A DNA stretch of 14,239 bases from an uncultured Clostridia bacterium (lineage in GTDB: Bacteria > Bacillota_A > Clostridia > Christensenellales > CAG-138), in the NCBI GenBank assembly GCA_937877295.1, contig CALFIV010000122.1, positions 1 through 14,239 of the forward strand, written 5' to 3'. Under the pieces are notes generated by a model. That model ran no database searches. It worked only from the letters and a program-made list of their open reading frames with translations, and was not told the origin of the DNA. Of this stretch, positions 1 through 6,417 are shown piece by piece. A program made the translations under genes and the position numbers. Numbering within the stretch: position 1 is the first letter of the stretch; each line of letters begins with the position of its first letter.

Positions 1-2
1 GC

Positions 3-620
3 TATTTTGGAGACCTTGATCTCGAACAGACCCAAAAAGTGCGGACGCCTTTCACGAACTATTGTCCACAGACTTTGCATGTGCACAAGCACACAGCCCA
101 GACCAACGTGATGATGGGGATGCCTGCCTATGCCATAACGGACGACAAGCGTGTGCCTTTCCTGATGATGACGAACCTGTTGGGGGGTCAGGGGCAAAAC
201 ACGCGCCTTAATATGAGTGTTCGGGAAAAGTATGGGCTCGCCTATACCATTGAGGCTAACTACACTTCCTTTTCTGACACGGGACTCTTTGCGGTCTATT
301 TTGGTTGTGCGCCTCAGAACCGAGACCAATGCATAGAACTTGTGCGTTGCGAAACTGACCGCCTGCGTCAACAACGTCTGGGAACCATGCAGCTCTATTA
401 TGCCAAAAAGCAGTTGATTGGACAACTTGCTCTTTCAAACGAGGCCAAGTTGAACGAGATGTTGGGCATGGGTCATGCCGCCCTCTTCTTTGACGAGGTG
501 GATACCATGGAGGAGAGTGTGGAGGAAATTCTCAGTCTCACAGCTGGTGATATTTTGGAGGTGGCCAACGAGATATTGCAACCTGACCGCTTCACCACTT
601 TAATTTTTGAACACGCATGA
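3..620 (+). CDS. M16 family zinc peptidase, C-terminal half (5' partial)
   Basis: The reading frame is open from base 3, so the gene begins outside the window; the GTG at 39 is internal. About 205 C-terminal residues are visible of a protein that is usually about 410. The pattern LLGGQGQNTRLN, then REKYGLAYTIEANYT, then an AKKQLIGQLALS helix is the C-terminal domain of M16B (insulinase/processing-peptidase-like) proteins, including the Arg...Tyr pair (VREKYGLAY) that contacts substrate. The HxxEH zinc site would lie in the missing N-terminal half, so it cannot be judged whether this is an active subunit. The wording of these motifs resembles Bacteroidales M16 proteins far more than clostridial ones, whereas every other gene here looks clostridial. 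It converges on spoIIAA with only 18 bases between stop codons and no visible terminator. Family assignment is secure; membership of the same genome is doubtful. Confidence 0.85.
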   Translation, partial: YFGDLDLEQTQKVRTPFTNYCPQTLHVHKHTAQTNVMMGMPAYAITDDKRVPFLMMTNLLGGQGQNTRLNMSVREKYGLAYTIEANYTSFSDTGLFAVYFGCAPQNRDQCIELVRCETDRLRQQRLGTMQLYYAKKQLIGQLALSNEAKLNEMLGMGHAALFFDEVDTMEESVEEILSLTAGDILEVANEILQPDRFTTLIFEHA

Positions 621-638
621 TGCTATAGTAATATGTTG

Positions 639-926
639 TCACTCTATTCGAAACATTTGGAAAATGCGGTCAACCGATGTGTTCATGCCTTTGACGACCA
701 GCTTTCCGCCTCGCATGGATAGCTTGCGAAATCTGCCGAGAATGACGCCGAGACCTGCGCTGTCCATAAAACTCATACCGCTCAGATCAAGAAACATCTC
801 ACGAACCGTAATGTCGCGCAGCATTGTGTCCAGCATGATGCGTGTTTGTTCGGCGCTGTGGTGGTCCAGTTCTCCTGAGAGCTGGACGTAAAGCCTCGCG
901 CCTCGCTTTTGTGCGTTTAATTCCAT
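639..926 (-). CDS. spoIIAA: Anti-sigma F factor antagonist SpoIIAA (STAS domain), C-terminally truncated
   Basis: This is a 95-residue STAS-domain protein. In spore formers SpoIIAA is phosphorylated by SpoIIAB; the unphosphorylated form binds SpoIIAB and frees sigma F in the forespore. The sequence shows GELDHHSAE near residues 18-26 and FMDSAGLGVILGR at 53-65; Ser56 matches the phosphorylated Ser58 of the Bacillus protein. The start at 926 has a GGAGG eight bases upstream and a sigma-H-type promoter beyond it, as expected for the spoIIA operon. The family usually runs to 110-117 residues. Here the protein ends shortly after DRIFQM, lacking the last helix and strand, and spoIIAB and sigF, which should follow towards lower coordinates, are replaced by an unrelated M16 gene. 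RsbV-type antagonists are the alternative, but the motif wording and promoter favour SpoIIAA. The truncation probably marks an artificial or recombinant junction rather than a natural short form. Confidence 0.85.
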   Translation of the reverse strand: MELNAQKRGARLYVQLSGELDHHSAEQTRIMLDTMLRDITVREMFLDLSGMSFMDSAGLGVILGRFRKLSMRGGKLVVKGMNTSVDRIFQMFRIE

Positions 927-957
927 TTTTTATACCTCCGATTCAAGGTTCTGTTAT

Positions 958-987
958 TTATTCGACGATTTCTATTTGCATCCTTTT
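958..987 (-). promoter_or_regulatory. Sigma-H-type promoter of spoIIAA
   Basis: Read on the minus strand, AGGAT (984 down to 980) and GTCGAATAA (966 down to 958) fit the sigma-H consensus, AGGA in the -35 region and RnnGAATww in the -10 region. There are exactly 17 bases between AGGA and GAAT. As recalled, this is also the spacing of the Bacillus spoVG P1 promoter, with a similar A-rich spacer. Transcription would begin near 950, giving a leader of about 24 bases that contains the GGAGG site at 935-939. In Bacillus and Clostridium the spoIIA operon is a known sigma-H target, which supports the SpoIIAA call. Confidence 0.65.
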
Positions 988-1008
988 GAAAATCCGGACA
1001 AGCCTCGA

Positions 1009-1037
1009 CGGATCGCTTCGAGTTATGTCGAATATGT
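1009..1037 (+). promoter_or_regulatory. Sigma-H-like promoter of the divergent solute-binding-like gene
   Basis: CGGAT at 1009-1013 and GTCGAATAT at 1027-1035 repeat the spoIIAA promoter pattern on the opposite strand. There are again exactly 17 bases between CGGA and GAAT; the only departure from the core consensus is C for A in AGGA. The GAAT core at 1030-1033 lies 10 bases before the ATG at 1044, so transcription would start at or within a base or two of the start codon. No Shine-Dalgarno sequence is present. No good sigma-A promoter was found here, only a poor TATGTT at 1033-1038 with no -35 partner. Confidence 0.45.
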
Positions 1038-1043
1038 TGAACT

Positions 1044-2012
1044 ATGAAAATCATTCGAACAATCCTGTGCGTTATGCTGATTCTGTTTCTGCTGTTTACG
1101 CCGAACGTTTTGATCCGCGGCGCACAGCAGTCGTTTACGGATACGCGGTTTGTACGCGATGAAACCGCTTATCATGGAACGATTACCATGTATCATATCG
1201 TTCGGCATCGACCTTATCTCGGCAGCTTATCCAACTGGCTGCAAAAACGCGCAGACGAATATGAAAAGAAGCATCGCGGCTCATATATTGTCGTTCAAGG
1301 CATGGATGAAGCAACCTTCTACGAACGGCTGGAGCACGGAAGACGTGCAGATGTATACTCATTCTTTTCCGGATCTTTGTACAGTGATCTGCTGCAGCCG
1401 CTTACATCTTTGCATACGCCGCTGCGCGAAGGCTTATTCGAAACCATGTATTGTGTACCGTATTGCTATTCCGGCTATGTTCGACTTGACAAGAATCCGA
1501 ACGAATTAGACGATAAAACCTATTTTGCAAACAGCATTCTTGCTGCCTGTTTGAATGGAGAAGAGAACGCATCGGAAGAGACGGCGGATACGCTTTATCT
1601 GGATATGCGAAGAGCAGGCGATTTGATCCGCTATAAGAGTGGATTCGCTTCAGCGGAGCTTACGCCAATCGATAACTTTACCGATGCGATCTGTTGGATC
1701 GGAATCGATCGCGATACCGACGAAGTAAAAGCGTCTGTAATACAATCGTTCTTGCAATGGATTCTTGCGGAAGAACAGCAGCAGAAGCTGAGTTCATACG
1801 GATTGCTTTCCGTGCGTTCCGACGTAAAAGACGCTGCACCCGAAGCATCCTTGAAACCGATCTTAAAAACGCTTGCAACCGTCCAGACCGTAGACCCGTT
1901 TTTATGGTATGCAGAGTATGATACGCTTTGCGAGGACGCTTTGCTTTCTGTTAACGGGGATGAGAATGCGAAGGATCGGTTTCAAAAACGTTTGCGAGAA
2001 TTGATAAGATAG
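1044..2012 (+). CDS. Exported protein resembling an extracellular solute-binding protein
   Basis: This is a 322-residue protein with an N-terminal hydrophobic signal segment (about residues 5-20, after MKIIR). There is no lipobox cysteine at the cleavage region, so a secreted or signal-anchored form is more likely than a lipoprotein. The body looks like a shortened type 2 periplasmic-binding fold: ITMYHIV...NWLQKRADEYEKKHRGSY near the N-terminus resembles the opening strand and helix of ABC solute-binding proteins, ADVYSFFSG resembles their PDVI-type strand, and FLQWILAEEQQQKLSSYG followed by LLSVRSDV resembles the C-terminal 'not-yet-incorporated residues' region. At 322 residues it is about 100 shorter than the usual sugar-binding proteins, and no permease or ATPase gene is nearby. 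The start has no Shine-Dalgarno site but lies just after a sigma-H-like promoter divergent from spoIIAA. The ligand is unknown, and the family call is an inference from pattern only. Confidence 0.7.
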   Translation: MKIIRTILCVMLILFLLFTPNVLIRGAQQSFTDTRFVRDETAYHGTITMYHIVRHRPYLGSLSNWLQKRADEYEKKHRGSYIVVQGMDEATFYERLEHGRRADVYSFFSGSLYSDLLQPLTSLHTPLREGLFETMYCVPYCYSGYVRLDKNPNELDDKTYFANSILAACLNGEENASEETADTLYLDMRRAGDLIRYKSGFASAELTPIDNFTDAICWIGIDRDTDEVKASVIQSFLQWILAEEQQQKLSSYGLLSVRSDVKDAAPEASLKPILKTLATVQTVDPFLWYAEYDTLCEDALLSVNGDENAKDRFQKRLRELIR

Positions 2013-2015
2013 GTG

Positions 2016-2044
2016 TTGTACCTTCAGCTTTTTTTTGCTATACT
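2016..2044 (+). promoter_or_regulatory. Sigma-A-type promoter of the murB operon, apparently leaderless
   Basis: TTGTAC at 2016-2021 and TATACT at 2039-2044 are separated by 17 bases. Taking the last base of the -10 box as -7, +1 falls on 2051, the A of the murB ATG. There is no Shine-Dalgarno site before murB. The -10 match is strong (5 of 6) and the -35 match is partial (TTG only). The spacer holds a run of eight T at 2029-2036, just downstream of the previous gene's stop at 2012. Confidence 0.6.
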
Positions 2045-2050
2045 GAATAT

Positions 2051-2971
2051 ATGCAGATGAAATGGGAAACTGTACAATTGCAGTTATTGGCGCTTGGCGC
2101 AACTGCACATATTTCTTTATCCGAATTGACGAGCTTTCACGTCGGCGGCGAGGCCACGCTCGTATTGCGTCCGACGTCATATGAAAAATTGTGTCGTGCT
2201 GTTTCATTATGCAATGAAAACGGCTATCCCATGACGCTGCTGGGGCGCGGAACCAATATTCTTGCAAGCGACGACGGCTTTCACGGACTTGTCATCCGTT
2301 TTGATACACCGATCCATGCACCGGCTTATCAGGACACTTCTGTAACGGTATGCGGCGGTATGTCGCTGATGCAGCTTGCCAGGGATACAATTGTACACGG
2401 CTTGATGGGAATGGAACGACTCGCGGGGATTCCGGGAACGGTCGGTGGCGCGTGTGCGATGAACGCAGGCGCATACGGCGGCGAAATGAAACAGATCCTC
2501 AAGCGCGTTCGTGTTTTGGAAAACGGAGTTGACCGTTGGATTCCGGTCTTGGATTCGGACCTTGGATATCGAAAAAGTACGTTTACGTTTCCGGATCGGA
2601 TCGTACTGGAGGCGGAGCTGCAATTACAGCCGGACGACGGAACGGCGCAATCTGTCATGGAAGACTGTATGGCAAAGCGACGTGACAAGCAGCCTTTGAC
2701 TGTGCCTTCGGCAGGCAGCACGTTCAAACGTCCGGAAGGACATTTTGCAGGCGCATTGATCGAGCAATGCGGATTGAAAGGGTTTTCAATCGGAGATGCG
2801 CAGGTTTCACCGAAACACGCCGGGTTTATTGTCAACAACGGACATGCGTCGGAACGACAGATTTCCGAACTGATCCGAACGGTCCAAGAAACGGTCCAAA
2901 GACAAACGGGCGTTTTACTCGAGTGTGAAGTCAAACGAATTGGAGGCGAAGCATCACAATGCAACTGCTGA
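2051..2971 (+). CDS. murB: UDP-N-acetylenolpyruvoylglucosamine reductase MurB
   Basis: MurB is the cytoplasmic FAD enzyme that reduces UDP-GlcNAc-enolpyruvate to UDP-MurNAc with NADPH, the second committed step of peptidoglycan precursor synthesis. The 306 residues match the family length. An FAD-binding domain shows SFHVGGEA (about 28-35), LLGRGTNILASDDGFHG (63-79) and IPGTVGGACAMNAGAYGGE (127-145). YRKSTF at 173-178 carries the conserved Arg, and AGSTFKRP at 221-228 carries the catalytic Ser223; the C-terminal domain has GFSIGDAQVSPKHAGFIVN. It leads the operon that runs to 9286 and overlaps rapZ by 13 bases. The ATG at 2051 has no Shine-Dalgarno site and coincides with the predicted transcription start; a second ATG at 2057 is possible. 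The murB-rapZ linkage is common in Bacillota. Confidence 0.96.
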   Translation: MQMKWETVQLQLLALGATAHISLSELTSFHVGGEATLVLRPTSYEKLCRAVSLCNENGYPMTLLGRGTNILASDDGFHGLVIRFDTPIHAPAYQDTSVTVCGGMSLMQLARDTIVHGLMGMERLAGIPGTVGGACAMNAGAYGGEMKQILKRVRVLENGVDRWIPVLDSDLGYRKSTFTFPDRIVLEAELQLQPDDGTAQSVMEDCMAKRRDKQPLTVPSAGSTFKRPEGHFAGALIEQCGLKGFSIGDAQVSPKHAGFIVNNGHASERQISELIRTVQETVQRQTGVLLECEVKRIGGEASQCNC

Positions 2972-3852
2972 TCGTTACCGGTATGAGCGGAGCGGGAAAA
3001 TCGCTCGCTTTGAAGTCGCTGGAAGATTTCGGATTCTTTTGCGTGGACAACCTTCCGTCGCCCATGCTGAAGGAATTCGTTGCGATGTGCAAGAATGCAA
3101 AGCCGCCGATTGCGCATGCGGCCGTCACAATCGATTCACGAGAGAGTCTTCTGTCACGCAGCCCGGAGATGGTTCTGTCGGAGATCAAAAAAATCGATGT
3201 TCCATATTCGATTCTGTTTCTGGACGCGCGCGACGATGTGTTGAAACGTCGTTATAACGAAACCAGAAAACGTCATCCGCTCGGCGTATCGGGCGAAGCC
3301 GAATCCGGCGTGCGTGCGGAACGCGAGTATCTGAAAAGCATTCGTGACGAGGCAATGTCGTATCTCGATACCAGCGATATCGCATCGCGTGAGTTTTCGT
3401 CCTTCCTTGAGAACCTGATTCCGGAATTCAACGACAATCCGATGACGGTTGTGCTTTCGAGCTTCGGATACAAACGCGGCGTTCCTGTGGATGCGGATAT
3501 GGTAATCGACATGCGCTTTGTTGAAAACCCGTTCTACTATGATACCATGCGAAATCTGTCCGGCCTTGACGAAGCAGTGCGCGACTTTGTGCTCGCGCAG
3601 CCGTATGTCGGGACATATTTTGATCTTTTGGAGCAGAATATACTGGACATGCTCCCGCTGTTTGAAAAGCAGGAAAAACGCATTCTTCGTATTTGCTTCG
3701 GGTGTACCGGTGGGAGACACCGTTCAGTCGCAGCGGCAGAGGAGATGGCAAGACGTCTGCGCCAGAAAGGACAAGCTGTTCGGATCTATCACCGGGACAT
3801 CGTGCATGAAGCACATGATATCGAGCAGCGGTTTGAATCGAGGGGAACATGA
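2959..3852 (+). CDS. rapZ: RNase adapter / nucleotide-binding protein RapZ (YvcJ family)
   Basis: RapZ is a P-loop protein; in enterobacteria it senses glucosamine-6-phosphate and directs small-RNA decay, and Bacillus YvcJ binds and hydrolyses nucleotides. The 297-residue length is normal. A Walker A motif, GMSGAGKS, lies at residues 8-15. SLEDFGFFCVDNLPSPM follows, a signature of the family, then FLDARDDVLKRRYNETRKRHPL. The C-terminal domain has the ligand-pocket motif GCTGGRHRSVAAAE starting near residue 248. The start overlaps the end of murB by 13 bases, with GGAGG at 2942-2946, a rather distant Shine-Dalgarno. Its last four bases overlap the whiA start (ATGA). In most Bacillota yvcK (glmR) lies between rapZ and whiA; here it does not. 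Confidence 0.95.
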   Translation: MQLLIVTGMSGAGKSLALKSLEDFGFFCVDNLPSPMLKEFVAMCKNAKPPIAHAAVTIDSRESLLSRSPEMVLSEIKKIDVPYSILFLDARDDVLKRRYNETRKRHPLGVSGEAESGVRAEREYLKSIRDEAMSYLDTSDIASREFSSFLENLIPEFNDNPMTVVLSSFGYKRGVPVDADMVIDMRFVENPFYYDTMRNLSGLDEAVRDFVLAQPYVGTYFDLLEQNILDMLPLFEKQEKRILRICFGCTGGRHRSVAAAEEMARRLRQKGQAVRIYHRDIVHEAHDIEQRFESRGT

Positions 3853-4781
3853 GCTTTTCATCGGAATGTAAGGACGAACTGATCAAGATTCGCGTCAAGG
3901 ATCGTGCGCAACGTCTTGCGCAGCTTGCGGGAATGACGTTGACGGCAGGCGGTATTCGAATCTCAAGACAGACAGCTCTGTTTTATCGCACGGAAAACTG
4001 CAACGTCGCAAACCACATAGCCTCTATGGCAGTAAGTCTCTACCAGATCGATCCGACGGTAGAGGAAAAGCGGGTGGAACATCGAAAATCGTCGATTTAT
4101 GAAGTGACGCTCACCGGAAATGAATCGAATCGGCTCTTGCAGGAAACCGGCGCGATGGTTCAAACGGAAAGCGGCTTGCAATTGATGAACAAGCTTCCTG
4201 ACGATCTGTTTATTGATGAAGAGATCGCACGTGCGTTTCTGCGCGGCTGCTTTCTCGGAAGCGGAAGCTGTATCGATCCCAAACGCGGATATCATCTTGA
4301 AATGATTTTCAGGACGGAAACTGTCGCGCAAAGCGTCGCGACTCTTTTGACGGGGTTTTATCTGTCTGCAAAAACGTCGGTTCGCAAGAGCGACCGTTAT
4401 CTGGTTTACATGAAAGAAGGCGACGACGTCAGCGGTATGCTTGCTTTGATCGGTGCAAATGTAGCGGCGATGCATCTTGAAAACGTACGTGTGGAAAAGG
4501 ATATGCGAAACTACATCAACCGTACGAACAACTGTGAAACCGCAAATCTCGATAAGCAGGTCGTAGCTTCGATTCGTCAACGTGCAGCGATCGAATCGAT
4601 CGACCGGCATTATGGGTTAAAGTCGTTGCCGGCAAGTCTGCAACAGGCGGCTCAGCTTCGCATGAGCCATCCGGATGCAACCGTACAGGAACTTGCCGAT
4701 TTAGCGGATATACAAAAATCCGGCATGTATCATCGTTTGGATCGATTGATGAAGATTGCCGAAGGATTGGAGGATTTATAA
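3849..4781 (+). CDS. whiA: DNA-binding protein WhiA
   Basis: WhiA is a conserved DNA-binding protein of Gram-positive bacteria: a sporulation regulator in Streptomyces, and linked to division and chromosome segregation in Bacillus. It has 310 residues, close to the 316 of Bacillus. It opens with the family signature SFSSECKDELIKI. A degenerate LAGLIDADG-like domain follows: FLRGCFLGSGSCIDPKRGYHLE near residues 130-151, and INRTNNCETANLDKQV later. The C-terminal helix-turn-helix contains LPASLQQAAQLRMSHPDATVQELA with KSGMYHRLDRL as the recognition region. The ATG at 3849 sits inside the rapZ stop, after GAGGGG at 3840-3845. The stop is followed at once by the ATG of the next gene. Confidence 0.95.
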   Translation: MSFSSECKDELIKIRVKDRAQRLAQLAGMTLTAGGIRISRQTALFYRTENCNVANHIASMAVSLYQIDPTVEEKRVEHRKSSIYEVTLTGNESNRLLQETGAMVQTESGLQLMNKLPDDLFIDEEIARAFLRGCFLGSGSCIDPKRGYHLEMIFRTETVAQSVATLLTGFYLSAKTSVRKSDRYLVYMKEGDDVSGMLALIGANVAAMHLENVRVEKDMRNYINRTNNCETANLDKQVVASIRQRAAIESIDRHYGLKSLPASLQQAAQLRMSHPDATVQELADLADIQKSGMYHRLDRLMKIAEGLEDL

Positions 4782-5522
4782 ATGCAATACGGAAGATTCG
4801 CCCAGTATTATGATGCAATGATGCACGACGTAGACCGTGAAGCGTGGGCAGATTATCTTGACAGCTTTCTGAAAGAAGCAGAAGCCCATGACGTCATGGA
4901 CTGCGCTTGCGGAACTGGCGCAATGACAATCGCGCTGTATCAGAAAGGGTATCATGTCATCGGAAACGACGCATCACCCGATATGCTGATGGAAGCGCGG
5001 ACAAACGCTTTTAAAGCCGGAAGCAAGGGAATCATCTTCATCTGTGAAGACATGCGGAAGCTTGTGATTCATAAGCCGATTGACGCGTTGATTTCGGTGT
5101 GCGACGGTGTGAACTATCTGACGTCCTTGGAGGATGTGCAATCATTTTTCACACATGCAGCAGCCTGCCTGAAACCCAACGGACTTTTCCTGTTTGATAT
5201 TTCGTCCAGTTATAAGCTTCGTAGCATTCTCGGCAACAATACGTTCACCGAGGAAACGGATTCGTATGCATACATTTGGAAAAATGCATACGATCAGCGG
5301 AGCAGACTCTGCGAAATGGACCTGACCTGCTTTGTCAGGGAAGGCGAGCATTATACACGATTTGCGGAAAAACACATTCAACGTGCGCACTCGGTCGCAG
5401 AGCTCACCAACCTTCTCGAAGATGCCGGTTTTACCGATATCCATGCGCTGCACGCATTCTCGCGTGAACCTGCGCACGGAAACAGCGAACGCATCCAGTT
5501 TGTTGCGCGAAAGGGACAATAA
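4782..5522 (+). CDS. YqeM-like class I SAM-dependent methyltransferase
   Basis: This is a 246-residue soluble methyltransferase. SAM-binding motif I is DCACGTG at residues 40-46, followed by the acidic ribose-binding region GNDASPDML (61-69), the motif EDMRKL, and CDGVNYL (motif IV region). The overall wording (YYDAMM near the start, LFDISSSYKL, YIWKNAYD, AEKHIQRAHSVAEL, ERIQFVARK) follows Bacillus YqeM closely from end to end. YqeM's substrate is not established to my knowledge, so none is assigned. The ATG directly follows the whiA TAA, with GGAGG a few bases upstream inside whiA. One base separates its TAA from hslO. Confident as a methyltransferase, good as YqeM-like. Confidence 0.88.
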   Translation: MQYGRFAQYYDAMMHDVDREAWADYLDSFLKEAEAHDVMDCACGTGAMTIALYQKGYHVIGNDASPDMLMEARTNAFKAGSKGIIFICEDMRKLVIHKPIDALISVCDGVNYLTSLEDVQSFFTHAAACLKPNGLFLFDISSSYKLRSILGNNTFTEETDSYAYIWKNAYDQRSRLCEMDLTCFVREGEHYTRFAEKHIQRAHSVAELTNLLEDAGFTDIHALHAFSREPAHGNSERIQFVARKGQ

Positions 5523-5523
5523 A

Positions 5524-6417
5524 ATGCAGCAGAATCTGATTATCCACGGTATGCTCGAAGACCGTGCGATACGGTTTGCGGCAATCGATGGCACACAAAT
5601 CGTTCGCGAAGCGCAAAAGACGCATCACTTGTCTCGCGTAGCAACCGCTGCGCTGGGCAGGCAGCTGTTGATGACGTCCGTCGTTGCGAGCATGATGAAA
5701 AATCAAACGGATACCGTAACAACCGTAATTGCAGGGAACGGTCCTTCTGGAAACTTGGTCTGCGTCGGACGAAACGGCGGGCTTGTGAAGGGATACGCTA
5801 CCGTACCGGAAGCGGAATTACCGATGCGTTGCGACGGCAAGCTGGACGTGCGCGGATATGTGGGAACTTCCGGCAAGCTCACGATGATTCGCGATCTCGG
5901 TTTGAAAGAACCGTATATCGGCACTTGTAATCTGATTTCCGGAGAAATCGCGGAAGATTTTGCGCAGTATTTCACCGTCAGCGAACAGCAGCCGTCAATC
6001 GTCTATCTCGGGGTTCATGAAAATGCATCTGACGGGTTCGTAACAGGTGCAGGCGGACTCTTGATTCAAACCATGCCGAACTGCCCGAATGAAGCAATTG
6101 AGCACGTCATGACGATTGCACAGCAGATTCCAGCGATTGGCGGCAGAATTGCAGAAGGAGAAACCTTGCAATCCATTCTGGATGATTTGTTCAAAACGCT
6201 TGAAGTTGAGTATACCAATCGTATGACGCCTGCGTTTTCCTGCGATTGCACCAGAGAACGGCTGGAACGTGCATTGCTGTCAATCGGAGCGGATGAATTG
6301 ACGAAGATCATGAAAGAAGACGGAAAAGCGGAACTGACCTGTCAATTTTGTGAAAAACGGTATCACTTCAATCAATCGGAGTTGGAAACGCTGTTGAAAG
6401 AAGCTACGGAGGCTTAA
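5524..6417 (+). CDS. hslO: Redox-regulated chaperone Hsp33 (HslO)
   Basis: Hsp33 is a cytoplasmic holdase activated by oxidation: zinc release and disulfide formation unfold its C-terminal domain and expose client-binding surface. The 297-residue product has the family opening (LIIHGMLEDRAIRFAA, then a LSRVATAALGRQLL helix), the GNLVCVGRNGGLVKGYA core, and a C-terminal zinc centre with CxC at 240/242 and CxxC at 273/276 (CDC...CQFC). All four redox cysteines are therefore present. The ATG at 5524 was chosen because it begins the family's conserved N-terminus and lies one base after the preceding stop, with GAAAGGG upstream. The frame continues further upstream through the methyltransferase gene, but that part reads as noise. 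The TAA at 6415-6417 abuts the next ATG. Confidence 0.96.
   Translation: MQQNLIIHGMLEDRAIRFAAIDGTQIVREAQKTHHLSRVATAALGRQLLMTSVVASMMKNQTDTVTTVIAGNGPSGNLVCVGRNGGLVKGYATVPEAELPMRCDGKLDVRGYVGTSGKLTMIRDLGLKEPYIGTCNLISGEIAEDFAQYFTVSEQQPSIVYLGVHENASDGFVTGAGGLLIQTMPNCPNEAIEHVMTIAQQIPAIGGRIAEGETLQSILDDLFKTLEVEYTNRMTPAFSCDCTRERLERALLSIGADELTKIMKEDGKAELTCQFCEKRYHFNQSELETLLKEATEA

Noticed and set aside
959..1034. 8-base inverted repeat (TATTCGAC / GTCGAATA) as a repressor operator.
   Set aside because: Both halves coincide with the -10 boxes of the two divergent sigma-H-like promoters, which explains the symmetry without a repressor.
2011..2036. AGGTG-TTG-TACCT hairpin plus eight T as a terminator for the gene ending at 2012.
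   Set aside because: The stem is only 4-5 pairs and the T run begins five bases after it; the T tract is better explained as the murB promoter spacer. A weak terminator remains possible.
3154..3720. Long minus-strand open frame opposite rapZ (and similar frames opposite murB and whiA).
   Set aside because: These are shadows of conserved genes; the translations show no domain and no ribosome binding sites.
5332..5523. Upstream in-frame extension of hslO to a start at 5332.
   Set aside because: The extra 64 residues lie inside the methyltransferase gene in another frame, do not look like Hsp33, and the family N-terminus begins at 5524.
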